Part shown: piece after piece, positions 1-7,908 of the stretch
Layout of the letters: every line of letters starts with the position of its first letter
Numbering within the stretch: the first letter of the stretch is position 1
From: Rhizorhabdus wittichii RW1
Lineage (GTDB): Bacteria; Pseudomonadota; Alphaproteobacteria; Sphingomonadales; Sphingomonadaceae
Assembly: GCA_000016765.1 (NCBI GenBank)
Contig: CP000699.1
Coordinates: 4,467,501-4,531,500, forward strand
DNA: 64,000 bases
Direction of reading: 5' to 3'
Made by a program: the position numbers and the translations under genes
Notes under the pieces: model-generated
Seen by the model: only the letters and a program-made list of their open reading frames with translations
The model's database searches: none
What the model was told of the DNA's origin: nothing

Positions 1-861
1 CGCTTCGGGTGCCGCGGTGACGCGGCGGACGACCGGACCACCGACCGCCTCGACGTCGAACGCTTCGCGCTCATCGCGCACCACCGCGAAACCGCTCGCG
101 ATGAGCTGGTCGAGATCCCAAAGATAGCCGCCGCCGCTATGCTCCTTGAGACGCAGCACGAACAGGTCGTTGCGACTGCCGTCGAGGCGCACGCCCTCGT
201 CGCGTTCGGTCAGCAGCCAGACATCGCCGCGATAATTTTCGGGGCGATAATCCTTTAGCAGATCAACCTTGAGGCTACGGGGCTGAGTATCGAGAAGCTC
301 GCGCATGATCGCGCTTGAGATGAGATCGTAGCGGACCAAGGTGCGGCAGGTCGCCTCATAGCTGGCACCAATGCGCAGCGAGAGCTGATAGGCGATATTG
401 GGTCGGCGAAGGTCGGTGACGGTCCAGCCCTGTCGCGCGCAATGCTGGGCGATCAGCCATTTGGGCATCATGAACGCGATCGCGAATGCATCCGCCTCGG
501 TTTCCTGGAACTGACTGCCGGGTTCCGGGCTCATCGGCATGCGGCGCAGGATGCTTTCATCGTCGAGGCTGGGATCGTGCCGCATCGAGAAATGGCCCAG
601 CTCATGTGCGGCGGTGAACCGCTGGATGCTCATCGGCCGCTCGGTCGTGACCAGCACACCGGGTACCGGTGCGCTGAGATAGGCGCCTAGCAGGCCTTTG
701 AGCGGTCGCAGTAGCAGCGGCAGGTCGAGCGCATGGATCGTGCCGAACACATCTACATTGCCGCCCTGCTGTTCGATCAGGGCCTGGGTGCCAAGCTGGC
801 GATGGAGACGGCCTGCCGCCATCGCGCCTGCCCGGACTGCGCTGGCATAGTCGCGCGCCAC
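1..861 (-). CDS. ImmA/IrrE-family metallo-endopeptidase (3' end outside window)
   Basis: The frame is open from a GTG at 861 through the left edge, so only the first 287 codons are seen. Residues 86-90 read HELGH, the zinc-binding HEXXH motif, followed by an ETEADAFAIAFMMP stretch whose Glu is the usual third ligand in this family. ImmA/IrrE proteases typically cleave or inactivate a cognate XRE repressor. The start lies 3 bp after the stop of the XRE gene, matching the usual antirepressor arrangement; an internal ATG near 822 is an alternative start. The C-terminal half carries no motif I recognise. Family is clear from sequence; the substrate is inference. Confidence 0.85.
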   Translation of the reverse strand, partial: MARDYASAVRAGAMAAGRLHRQLGTQALIEQQGGNVDVFGTIHALDLPLLLRPLKGLLGAYLSAPVPGVLVTTERPMSIQRFTAAHELGHFSMRHDPSLDDESILRRMPMSPEPGSQFQETEADAFAIAFMMPKWLIAQHCARQGWTVTDLRRPNIAYQLSLRIGASYEATCRTLVRYDLISSAIMRELLDTQPRSLKVDLLKDYRPENYRGDVWLLTERDEGVRLDGSRNDLFVLRLKEHSGGGYLWDLDQLIASGFAVVRDEREAFDVEAVGGPVVRRVTAAPEA

Positions 862-864
862 GGA

Positions 865-1242
865 TCAGGCCGCCCCGCCCGACGATCGCGCGAGAAGATA
901 CTCGGCGAAGCGGCTGAGTTCGGCGCGGTCCTCGGTCGACAGATCGGCGACGCGCCGCGCGAGATGGGCGACATCGACCGGCAGGCTCGCCGACGCCTCG
1001 TCCTCGCCAGTGAAATAGGCGACTGACTGCCGGTAGAGCTTGGCAAGGCGCGTGAGTTCGATCGCTTCGACCCGGCGTTGACCACTTTCGATGTCGGTCA
1101 ATGCGGTGCGGGGTATCTTGAGATAGGTCGCAACCTCGTCCTGCTTCAGGCCGAGATATTTGCGGGCTTCGCGCAAGCGGTCGCCCAGCCGCCGACGTTC
1201 GGCCTCGTCATCGGCCGCCTGACCAAGCGACAATTGCGTCAC
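865..1242 (-). CDS. XRE-family helix-turn-helix transcriptional regulator
   Basis: The 125-residue protein has a helix-turn-helix at about residues 20-75: LREARKYLGLKQDEVATYL, then PRTALTDIESGQRRV, the classic XRE/Cro layout. The C-terminal part is helical with no enzymatic motif. Its start overlaps the stop of the upstream acyl-carrier-like gene by 4 bp (ATGA), and the peptidase gene follows 3 bp after its stop, so the three are almost surely co-transcribed. It is the likely binder of the 19-bp palindrome at 1616-1634 inside the operon promoter, which would make the operon autoregulated; that link is inferred. Confidence 0.88.
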   Translation of the reverse strand: MTQLSLGQAADDEAERRRLGDRLREARKYLGLKQDEVATYLKIPRTALTDIESGQRRVEAIELTRLAKLYRQSVAYFTGEDEASASLPVDVAHLARRVADLSTEDRAELSRFAEYLLARSSGGAA

Positions 1243-1577
1243 GGCTTGGCTCCCTTCTTCTTGATCCAGACCTTTTCGATGCGAGGCACCAGATGCGCGA
1301 GCGCTTCCTCGACCGAGACATAGCCGCCGGTCTGGACGATATTGTCACGCAACTCGAAGCCGATCACTGCCTCGACCGCGCACAGCGTATCCACGATCGA
1401 GAGCGAATCGAGCGGCACTGGCGCGTTTCTGATGCCGGCCTCATCCTTGGGAAGCGCGATGCCGCGCAATTGCGCTTCGGTGCGGGCGACATCGAGCAGT
1501 TCGTCGACTAGCGCCTTGATGACATCGTTCTTCGGGAAGGCCGTAATCGTCGGAGCGGGGGGAGCAATGGTCGCCAT
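1239..1577 (-). CDS. Stand-alone acyl-carrier-like protein
   Basis: I start the 112-residue protein at the ATG at 1577 because the upstream in-frame ATG (1634) lies at the edge of the promoter spacer. A GAGG sits 5 bases before the chosen start. Residues 55-95 resemble an acyl/peptidyl carrier domain: PLDSLSIVDTLCAVEAVIGF, then a second acidic segment and a short SVEEAL helix. Ser58 in the D-S-L motif is where a phosphopantetheine arm would attach. No fatty-acid or polyketide enzyme is nearby; instead the gene is coupled to a repressor and a metallopeptidase. It may be a carrier-fold protein without the prosthetic group. Fold assignment is moderate, role unknown. Confidence 0.6.
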   Translation of the reverse strand: MATIAPPAPTITAFPKNDVIKALVDELLDVARTEAQLRGIALPKDEAGIRNAPVPLDSLSIVDTLCAVEAVIGFELRDNIVQTGGYVSVEEALAHLVPRIEKVWIKKKGAKP

Positions 1578-1609
1578 TCGAACCTCGCACGATTTCTCCA
1601 CATATCTCC

Positions 1610-1638
1610 TATATAATGTCGGAAAATCCGACATGCAA
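1610..1638 (-). promoter_or_regulatory. Promoter with a 19-bp palindromic operator filling the spacer
   Basis: Read on the minus strand, TTGCAT (1638-1633) and TATATA (1615-1610) are 17 bp apart, a good sigma-70 arrangement. The spacer holds a palindrome at 1616-1634, arms ATGTCGGA and TCCGACAT around a 3-bp AAA/TTT centre. The first gene downstream starts at 1577. A repressor bound here would exclude RNA polymerase; the XRE protein encoded in the operon is the obvious candidate. Confidence 0.7.
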
Positions 1639-1728
1639 GCGGTTCGAAGAAATCTCGCGAATGCCTCGTGACCGATCGTCCAATTAATTGATTAGCAGTT
1701 GGATCGGAATCCGTTGCAGACGAGTGGG

Positions 1729-2463
1729 TTAGCTATTGGGAATGAGAGCACCGTGGCGCCAAAGCCGAAAACTTGTCCCGCCAGATACCCGCTCACGCGC
1801 GTGGCGGAACGCGACCTTTGTGGTCTCACCTTGCAATAGATGATGGATCAGAAAGCTCTGCAGGAACTGCGAGGCGATCGCGCCATGCACGCTATGAAAT
1901 GCGCCAATATAGGAATCGCAGACTTCTAGACTGGAAAATGGCTTGCCGAGGGGGGCCTGCCCGCCTTGGCAGGCTAGGTTCACGAAATACTTCGCCGCCG
2001 CGCCGGGGATCGAGAGGACAGGGTCTAGCTGTGCGGCAGTCTGCCATCTGTCATTAGCGAACTGAACGGCGCTGCCGTTACCGTGCCCAATTAGGATAAC
2101 ATGACTGTAAGTCGCGTGTTCACGTACCCAGATTGCCCTTAGTTCAGCAATCGAACGAACCTTATAGAAGCGGACTTGGTCATCGGGGACGAGCAGGCGG
2201 CAGAATTGGAGCACTGTCTTTGACAAGGGGTCAAGGAGAGTCGCCTCGGTAGCCCAATCACTGATACAGATTATCAGCAGGCCGACATTGCGTTGGCATC
2301 GGCTACTCGCAATCCAATGATCGGCTCCGCGGAACGTGATCCGCACTTTGCGCCCGGCAACATCCTCAACCGCGGTCCTCAGAAATGCGGACGGGAGATC
2401 TTCGACATCCACCAAGGCCGCCGGCACATAGATCATCTCACCAACCGCAAGATTCTTTGCCAT
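1729..2463 (-). CDS. CHAT/caspase-like protein with His-Cys dyad
   Basis: The 244-residue protein has a hydrophobic strand ending HVILIGHGNG (His127), then YFVNLACQGG (Cys165), then a segment AFHSVHGAIASQFLQSFLIHHL followed by a small amphipathic helix (FRHAR). This order of GHG histidine, cysteine after a hydrophobic strand, and conserved C-terminal helices is typical of CHAT peptidases of the caspase clan. The N-terminal 110 residues match nothing I know, and no TPR or NACHT domain is fused. Its stop is about 95 bp upstream of the operon promoter of the XRE/ImmA module on the same strand. Such peptidases are common in bacterial immunity; this one's role is unproven. Confidence 0.6.
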   Translation of the reverse strand: MAKNLAVGEMIYVPAALVDVEDLPSAFLRTAVEDVAGRKVRITFRGADHWIASSRCQRNVGLLIICISDWATEATLLDPLSKTVLQFCRLLVPDDQVRFYKVRSIAELRAIWVREHATYSHVILIGHGNGSAVQFANDRWQTAAQLDPVLSIPGAAAKYFVNLACQGGQAPLGKPFSSLEVCDSYIGAFHSVHGAIASQFLQSFLIHHLLQGETTKVAFRHARERVSGGTSFRLWRHGALIPNS

Positions 2464-2630
2464 CAGTCGTACCTTGGTTCGCCCTGGATCGATTTGCCCC
2501 TACGTCCATAGATGGTTTGAGCGAAACTGTCGGCCTCAATAACGGCCGCTTTGGAGAACTCTACCAGCTACCCTCGACGACCGATTAGAGGGCGCAATGC
2601 TGACGCTTCAACGTCGAAGGATTCCCCCGC

Positions 2631-3788
2631 TCACCTAATAACGAAATCCCCGATCTCGAAATCGGTCGCCAAGGTGTTGAGGGCCATCACGCTGTCCTTC
2701 GGGATGTCGCTCGACGGCATGCCGGTGCTGAAGAGGTAGGTGTCGGAACCGACCTGGACCGCCGCGATCTCGTTGTAGCCGGCGTGGGCGGTCATCATCG
2801 CCTTCGCCTGCTGGATCGCCGCCTCATAAGAGTCGGCGGTGCCGCTCAGTACCGTCTCGATTTCCGCTCCCATGATCCCGCTGAATTTGATGCGGTCCTC
2901 GCCATGGGTGAAGTCGGTGATCACGCTCAGCTCGGATCGGTCGGCGGGTGGGGTGGCAAAGGAGCGCATGATGAAGAGGTCGGCGCCTTCGCCGCCGGTC
3001 AGGGTGTCGGTGCCGGTCTGGGCGTCGATCGTGTCGTCGCCGAGATCGCCCATCACCACATTGTAGCCGGCCCCGCCTCTCAGATTGTCGTTGCCCTGTC
3101 CGCCGCGCAGGAAATCATTGCCGTCCCAACCGTCGATTATATCGTTGCCCTTGTTGCCGTTGACGGTGTCGTTGCCCTCGCCGCCGAAGATATAGTCGTT
3201 GTCGGCGCCGCCGCTGATGCGGTCCGAACCGAGGCCGCCGTCAAGATCGTCGTTCCCGGCATTGCCCTGGATATAATCGGACCCGTCATTGCCTTCGATG
3301 ATGTCGCTGCCGTCGGGTCCGCCATCGGGGGACTGCCCGTAGAGATGGTCGTTGCCGGGGCCGCCGGAGATCGTGTCGAAGCCCGCTCCGCCCATCACGA
3401 CGTCATGGCCGCCCTGGACGTTGAAATAGTCGTCCTTCGAGCCGCCGGTGATCGAGTCATCGCCGGCGAAAAGCGCGATGCGCGCCGTCGATGCGCGTGC
3501 CGCGGGATCGGCCGCGAAGAGGTCGCCCAGGTCGAGCTGCGCATCGGTCAGCGTGAAGGCCGGCGCGCCGTCGGCGGTGGCCTGGATGGCGGTGATCAGG
3601 CCGTCGGTCGGATGGCCGCCGCGGTCATAGACGATGGCCGCGCCGGTCAGCCGGAGCTGGGTGGTGGCGTTGAGCGCGAACTGGAGCGCCGTCGGCAGGC
3701 GCTCGGTCAGGTCGGCCGTGAAGGCGAGCGACAGATCGAGCTTCGGATGGACGAAGGCGTAGCCGTCCGCGACAGTGATGGTGGTCAT
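2631..3788 (-). CDS. RTX (hemolysin-type calcium-binding) repeat protein
   Basis: The 385-residue protein has no Sec signal peptide. Residues 130-265 contain about a dozen nonapeptides of the GGxGxDxUx type (for example GGAGFDTISGGPGNDHLYG), which bind calcium and form a beta roll. A C-terminal segment around FTHGEDRIKFSG and the end region (FEIGDFVI) are what type I secretion substrates of this kind carry. It is likely exported by an ABC-type T1SS, but no transporter gene is in the window. No enzymatic domain is visible in the first 120 residues. Function outside the cell is unknown. Confidence 0.85.
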   Translation of the reverse strand: MTTITVADGYAFVHPKLDLSLAFTADLTERLPTALQFALNATTQLRLTGAAIVYDRGGHPTDGLITAIQATADGAPAFTLTDAQLDLGDLFAADPAARASTARIALFAGDDSITGGSKDDYFNVQGGHDVVMGGAGFDTISGGPGNDHLYGQSPDGGPDGSDIIEGNDGSDYIQGNAGNDDLDGGLGSDRISGGADNDYIFGGEGNDTVNGNKGNDIIDGWDGNDFLRGGQGNDNLRGGAGYNVVMGDLGDDTIDAQTGTDTLTGGEGADLFIMRSFATPPADRSELSVITDFTHGEDRIKFSGIMGAEIETVLSGTADSYEAAIQQAKAMMTAHAGYNEIAAVQVGSDTYLFSTGMPSSDIPKDSVMALNTLATDFEIGDFVIR

Positions 3789-3911
3789 GATGCCCGGTTA
3801 CGAAGCGCGGTCGGATGCCGTCAATCGGGCTCGGGTCCATTTCGGTGGAAATTCGGGCGATGCAAAATTGGGGGGCGCAACCAAACTAGAGGAGCGCTGG
3901 CCGAGAGGTGA

Positions 3912-3957
3912 GCCAAGCCGAAAGGCGAGAAATAAGCATAGTGTCCCCGAAATAGGG
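3912..3957 (-). repeat. Half copy of a TTTCGGGGACACTAT repeat
   Basis: This block matches the right end of the 130-bp element at 7909-8038: both contain GCCAAGCCGAA-like sequence, a GAGAAATAAG/GAGATAAG stretch and TGTCCCCGAAA(T/C)AGG. Only one end is present here, so it is either a decayed copy or a single-ended member of the family. Confidence 0.55.
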
Positions 3958-3963
3958 GTTTGG

Positions 3964-4158
3964 TCAGCTTTTTCGGGAGGGGTGTTTCATCCAGCGGCGG
4001 CCCGGCGGTTTCAGGATCAGCAGGCCGCACCGGGCGCAGTTGCTGATGAATTCGCCGTCGTCGCTGCGGGTGTAGCGGGGGTCGGGCAGATGGCCGGTCA
4101 GCCAACAGGAAAGATCGAAGTTCAGCGTGCCATCCTCAGGCTCGGCAGGGACGCAATG
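3964..4158 (-). pseudogene. Orphan zinc-ribbon-like reading frame without a start codon
   Basis: Between in-frame stops lies a 64-codon frame with protein-like composition: TLNFDLSCWLTGHLPDP, then NCARCGLLILKPPGRRW, then a basic end. Two cysteine pairs would suit a small zinc site, as in short phage-type proteins. No ATG, GTG or TTG is in frame, so it is probably a remnant, or a gene whose start was lost. The repeat at 3912-3957 abuts its 3' end. Confidence 0.35.
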
Positions 4159-4584
4159 TCATCCGGACGGCCGCGGACGGGAGGCGTTCGGCGACACCGA
4201 TAGGCAGCCTCCGCGAAAAACAAGCCAAATGCAGAGTCCCGATTCATCCCGCTTCAAAAAATAATGTGCCGGAGGCATCTAGGCAATCATCCCCGATCAT
4301 GATAGAAAATTCTCATCGCCGATAAGGATTTTCGGGTATCGCCGGCCAAGATGCGACCGCGCTTCCGCTTGCATGATGGAAGAATATTGCGGATTTGAAT
4401 TGTCTTTATTCGTGCGGTCGGATTTTCCTGATCAATGCGGGGAGCACGAAATGCTCGGGATCGCGGGTCGTCCATTTGGACCGCGCGAGATCATATGCGG
4501 TCGAGATCAATGGCGCTCGCCGCGTCCTCGGCGCCGGATCGGGCCTCGTTCCCCTTCGGCGCGCCTTTCGAAGGATGTCGTCGG
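4159..4584. other. Gene-free, relatively AT-rich interval
   Basis: I see no supported gene here. The stretch 4220-4340 is markedly more AT-rich than its surroundings and probably holds the promoter of the small-gene pair that starts at 4585. Short open frames in this interval look like random GC-rich translations. Confidence 0.5.
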
Positions 4585-4884
4585 ATGAACCACAGGCCCG
4601 CCGGAGGGATCGAGATATTTCCGGCCACCGCCGGCTGGGCCACGGACGAGGACGGCATTCGCGTCCAGGGCCGCTCGGCCGAAGGTCCTTTCACCGTCCT
4701 GATCACGCGGGCCGGCCTAGCCGCGCTGGTGGGCCGGGATCGCTGCGAGCTGTCGGCGTCCATGGCGTGGACGCTGTTCGAGCGCTTTTCGGCGAAGATC
4801 GCGGCGTTGATCGAGCGGGAGCATGCGGCGCGGCCGGCATCTTCCATCCGGATCGACTATGCCGATGTCGAGAGGGTCGGATGA
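4585..4884 (+). CDS. DUF1488-like small protein
   Basis: From ATG 4585 the product is 99 residues (MNHRPAGGIEIFPATAGWA...). The pattern 'IxFP...W...GIxVxGxxxEGPFxVLITRAGLAAL...FERFSAKIAALIEREHA' matches what I remember of DUF1488, a short protein family in which the C-terminal helix is conserved. Longer in-frame starts upstream would add Arg-rich sequence without family character, so the later start is preferred. It overlaps the next gene by 4 bp (ATGA), indicating a two-gene operon. Function of the family is unknown. Confidence 0.65.
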   Translation: MNHRPAGGIEIFPATAGWATDEDGIRVQGRSAEGPFTVLITRAGLAALVGRDRCELSASMAWTLFERFSAKIAALIEREHAARPASSIRIDYADVERVG

Positions 4885-5135
4885 GCGCCGCCTTTTGGGA
4901 GCAGCCCGCCCGGCTGATGCGCGTGCATTACAGCGGCACGATGTGGAAAGGCGCGCGGCAACCCGAGCAGATCGCCGCCGGCCCGCTCGCCGGGATGGTC
5001 CGTCAGATCGCCGCCGAGGATCCCGAGGATATCTGGCGTTTCATCATCGTGACCGATGACGGGCAGCATATCAGGTCGGCCGACCTGCGCGCATTGATCC
5101 GGCGTGCGGATTTTCCCAAGGTGGAGGGACCGTGA
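4881..5135 (+). CDS. Conserved hypothetical protein, 84 aa
   Basis: The ATG at 4881 overlaps the stop of the DUF1488-like gene, and the product reads MSAAFWEQPARLMRVHYSGT at its start, with a central EDPEDIWRFIIVTDDGQ strand-like stretch. I do not recognise a family. Codon use resembles its neighbours, and the ATGA overlap argues it is a real, translationally coupled gene working with the upstream protein. Confidence 0.6.
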   Translation: MSAAFWEQPARLMRVHYSGTMWKGARQPEQIAAGPLAGMVRQIAAEDPEDIWRFIIVTDDGQHIRSADLRALIRRADFPKVEGP

Positions 5136-5201
5136 CGCGCCTTCGCGGAGCCCGCCCGTGATGCCCGATCCTGCCCCGCATAGGCGGGGCGGGAGGGCCG
5201 T

Positions 5202-6134
5202 TCAGGCGGCTTCGTCGAAGCGGGCGAGGCGGCGGCCGGTGCGGAGCGTCTGGCCGATGAACAGCAGGATCAGGATTCCGCCCACCGTGCCCACGAAGAC
5301 GTCGAAGCCGGAGAGCGCGCCGAACAGGCCCGGTCCGCTGCCGAGCAGGATCATCAGCACGGTCAGCACCACCAGCATGATGCGCAGCTCGCTCGGCCCC
5401 GCCGAGAGATAGGAGAGCTTCAGCTCGCCCAGCACGCGGGCCGAGAGGAAGGCGTGGATCGACAGCAGCATGTAGCCGGCCAGCGCGATCAGCGCGACGT
5501 CCATCGTCACGAACGGGCTCAGGCCGATGCCGGCCAGGATGAGCAAGGTCGCCAGCCCGTCGCAGCTATGGTCGATGAAATAGCCATAAGCGGGCCGCTC
5601 GACACGGCGGAACCGGGCCAGGCTGCCGTCCATCGAGTCGCCGAACCATTGGACGGCATAGCCGCCGATCGCGAGCACCAGCCAATAGGGGCTGAGGTTG
5701 CTGGCGACATAGCCGACGAAGATCATCACCGCGCCGGCCATGCCGAAGGCGGTCAGCCGATCGGGCGTGACCCAGGCCGGCATGCGGGAGCATAGCCAGG
5801 TGAGGAGGCGGCGTTCGTTCGCGGCCAGCCAATTCTGCTGGATGCGCGAGAGCTGGGCGGGCTTGGGCGGTGCGATCGTGAAAGCCTTTGTCTGCTGGGA
5901 ACGGCGCGGATCGGCGTCGATGTCCTCGATATGCGCGCTCGCGACGCGGAAGCCGGAACCCGTCCCCGCATCGTTCCCGACACCTACCGCCTGAACGGCC
6001 CCGCGTCCAATCCCTTCGACCGGAATCCCGCGCCATCGGCCCGGGACGGGCCGTTTTCGCGACGGACCCGGCCCCTCAGCCGTCGTTGGAGGTCCGCAGC
6101 CGCACCGATCGCCACGGAATCGTGGCCGGATCAT
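5202..6134 (-). CDS. CDP-alcohol phosphatidyltransferase family membrane protein
   Basis: The core motif is present as D-x2-DG-x2-AR-x9-G-x3-D-x3-D (DSMDGSLARFRRVERPAYGY, then FIDHSCD); the middle spacer is nine residues where eight is usual. About six hydrophobic segments follow, as expected for enzymes that transfer a phospho-alcohol head group from a CDP-linked donor in phospholipid synthesis. The start is uncertain: the only ATG (6134) gives an Arg/Gly-rich N-terminus overlapping the next gene upstream by 59 bp, while similarity to the family begins only near SRIQQNWLAANERRLLTWL. No other ATG, GTG or TTG is obvious between them. The substrate alcohol cannot be told. Confidence 0.8.
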   Translation of the reverse strand: MIRPRFRGDRCGCGPPTTAEGPGPSRKRPVPGRWRGIPVEGIGRGAVQAVGVGNDAGTGSGFRVASAHIEDIDADPRRSQQTKAFTIAPPKPAQLSRIQQNWLAANERRLLTWLCSRMPAWVTPDRLTAFGMAGAVMIFVGYVASNLSPYWLVLAIGGYAVQWFGDSMDGSLARFRRVERPAYGYFIDHSCDGLATLLILAGIGLSPFVTMDVALIALAGYMLLSIHAFLSARVLGELKLSYLSAGPSELRIMLVVLTVLMILLGSGPGLFGALSGFDVFVGTVGGILILLFIGQTLRTGRRLARFDEAA

Positions 6135-6306
6135 GCGCCGGCACGATCGTCATGCCGGTTTCCCGAAGCTCGATGAGCGCCGCGTCGTAGCATTTGGCGA
6201 GATCGCGATATTGCTGCGCCGTCAACGGGTCGACGGCCGCGCGCGCGCTGGCCCACGCCTGCTCCCGCATCGCGGCGAGCGTGGTGAATTCGGGGGTGGG
6301 GGGCAT
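6076..6306 (-). CDS. Conserved hypothetical protein, 76 aa
   Basis: The product MPPTPEFTTLAAMREQAWAS... is helical and charged, with a DLAKCYDAALIELRETGM segment, and ends in a basic tail. I do not recognise a family. The preceding 120 bp contain no gene and can hold its promoter. Its 3' end overlaps the nominal 5' end of the phosphatidyltransferase gene, so the two are probably an operon and one of the starts may be mis-set. Confidence 0.5.
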   Translation of the reverse strand: MPPTPEFTTLAAMREQAWASARAAVDPLTAQQYRDLAKCYDAALIELRETGMTIVPAHDPATIPWRSVRLRTSNDG

Positions 6307-6426
6307 GGCTTCGCTCCTGTGCGAGCGGGAGCGCGGTCATCTCTCAGCCGCGCTCATGCTCGGGGTGGCGGGCGCGGTGGACAGGATATGGGGGCGCGGC
6401 GGGGATTTATAAGGGCCGGCGGAAAA

Positions 6427-7290
6427 TCATCCGGTGCCGGCCATCGCCGTCACCGTCACGTCGACGTCCATGCCCAGCAGGTCGTCGGCCGAACCCGCAT
6501 ATCGCCCCGTCAACGGCATGATCTGGCGGTTCTCGCGCGCAACCGCGACGGGTATCAGATGGGCGTCGCCCACGCGGCCATGGGTCGGGTCGAACGCGAT
6601 CCATCCGGCGCCGGGCAGGAAGACCTCGGCCCACGCATGGGTCGATCCCTGTCCGCCGGCCGCCTGATCCGGATCGTGGAGATAGCCCGACACCGCGCGC
6701 GCGCCGAAGCCGAGGCCGCGGGCGCAGGCGATGAACAAGGCGGCGATGTCCCGGCAGGACCCGCTGCCGAGCGCGAGAGTCTCGGCCGGCGACTGCGTGC
6801 CTTCCTCCTCGCGCGGCCGATAGGCGACGCGCGGGAGCATCCCGGCATTGAGATCCTTGAGCAGCGCGAGCGTGTCGGTCGGCTCGGCGGCGACGAACCC
6901 GCGCGCGAAGGCGGCGACGCTGTCCGCCTCGCCGGACGCCGGGCCGGCGAGCGCGCCGAGGTCGGCCCGGTCGTCCTCGTCATAGGGGAAGGGATATCGG
7001 TGTGCCTCGACGGCGATGGCGAACAACGGCCAGGCCGGAGCATCGAGTTCGACGACCATCGAGGCGTCGATCGCGATCTCGCGCCGGTCGCCGGTGAAAT
7101 CGATCGTGGCGATGCGGTTGCCGAACACGTCGTCGCTCCAGGCGATGGCGGTGTCCGGCCCGGCGTCGAGGATGAACTCGTCGAGCCGAAGCTCCGCCCC
7201 GCAGCGCGGCACCGCGAGCAGGCGATGCGGTTGCACCGTCACCGGACGGCGATAGCGATATCGTGTCCGGTGACGGATGCCGAGCTTCAT
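6427..7290 (-). CDS. Transglutaminase-like cysteine protease family protein
   Basis: The 287-residue protein begins with the bacterial transglutaminase N-terminal beta domain (MKLGIRHRTRYRYRRPVTV). The catalytic triad of the transglutaminase core is visible: Cys179 in LGSGSCRDIAALF, His218 in STHAWAEVFLPG and Asp234 in AFDPTHG. Family members act as peptidases or amidases, sometimes associated with circularly permuted ATP-grasp and alpha-E partners; those are not in this window. The start overlaps the stop of the upstream 58-residue gene by 4 bp, so translation is coupled. Confidence 0.88.
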   Translation of the reverse strand: MKLGIRHRTRYRYRRPVTVQPHRLLAVPRCGAELRLDEFILDAGPDTAIAWSDDVFGNRIATIDFTGDRREIAIDASMVVELDAPAWPLFAIAVEAHRYPFPYDEDDRADLGALAGPASGEADSVAAFARGFVAAEPTDTLALLKDLNAGMLPRVAYRPREEEGTQSPAETLALGSGSCRDIAALFIACARGLGFGARAVSGYLHDPDQAAGGQGSTHAWAEVFLPGAGWIAFDPTHGRVGDAHLIPVAVARENRQIMPLTGRYAGSADDLLGMDVDVTVTAMAGTG

Positions 7291-7463
7291 GCGAGCTGCA
7301 ACGCTCCGGCGCTGCCCGCGGGAAGGTCGCGGCGCTGGAGGTTGATGCGGGCAGCATAGAGATCCGCGAGACGCCTGTGGGCGATCCGCGCCTCGGCCGA
7401 CGTGGCTGCCGCCGCGTTGATCAGCGAGACCTGGTGCCGGGAATGGAGATAGTTGAGGTCCAT
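7287..7463 (-). CDS. Small conserved alphaproteobacterial protein, 58 aa
   Basis: The start at 7463 is preceded by GAGGAAG at good spacing. The product MDLNYLHSRHQVSLINAAAA... followed by ARIAHRRLADLYAARI resembles a short helical protein I recall as widespread in Alphaproteobacteria, with the MDLNYLxxRHQVSL start. No domain or activity is known to me. It overlaps the transglutaminase start by 4 bp and lies downstream of the next small gene on the same strand, forming a three-gene operon. Confidence 0.65.
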   Translation of the reverse strand: MDLNYLHSRHQVSLINAAAATSAEARIAHRRLADLYAARINLQRRDLPAGSAGALQLA

Positions 7464-7482
7464 GGTTTCTTCCTCGAGGCGG

Positions 7483-7701
7483 TTATCCACGGCGCAGGCG
7501 GAGCGGCTGTCGCACGACATTGCCCTGGATGACCTTGGCGCCATAGTGGCGGGCGATCGCGGCGCTTTCGACCGAATTGCTGAGCACGACCCGGGAGCCG
7601 CCGGACGCGAGCGCCTCGATCGTGGTGGCGCGGGCGCCGATCTTCTCGCAGGTCTGTGCGATATGGTCGGGCGTGGCCTGGATGTTGACGGCTCTGGACA
7701 T
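7483..7701 (-). CDS. Small hypothetical protein, 72 aa
   Basis: The protein starts MSRAVNIQATPDHIAQTCEK and contains ARATTIEALASGGSRVVLSN and ARHYGAKVIQGNVVRQPL, a mixed alpha-beta pattern. I do not recognise it, but its composition is protein-like and it sits 19 bp upstream of the 58-residue gene on the same strand. It is probably the first gene of this small operon. Confidence 0.55.
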   Translation of the reverse strand: MSRAVNIQATPDHIAQTCEKIGARATTIEALASGGSRVVLSNSVESAAIARHYGAKVIQGNVVRQPLRLRRG

Positions 7702-7908
7702 GACGTCTCCGTTACGGCGCGAGGGAAAGGGCGGGCATGCGCCAAAAAACGGCGCACTCCGGCTTCGCGAGGCTAGAAAGGGACAAAGGGGGAGCCACGG
7801 CGGCCCGATATCCGTCGCATGCGACGTCAGCCCCGCTCATATAGGCGCTCGGCCGGCAAAATGAAAGGGAGGCCTTCGGAATCGCTCGCCTGGAGCCTGT
7901 TTGGGGAG

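Noticed and set aside
2784-3911. 375-codon plus-strand frame opposite the RTX gene
   Set aside because: Low-complexity Val/Ala/Gly translation that mirrors the nonapeptide repeats; the minus-strand RTX pattern is clear.
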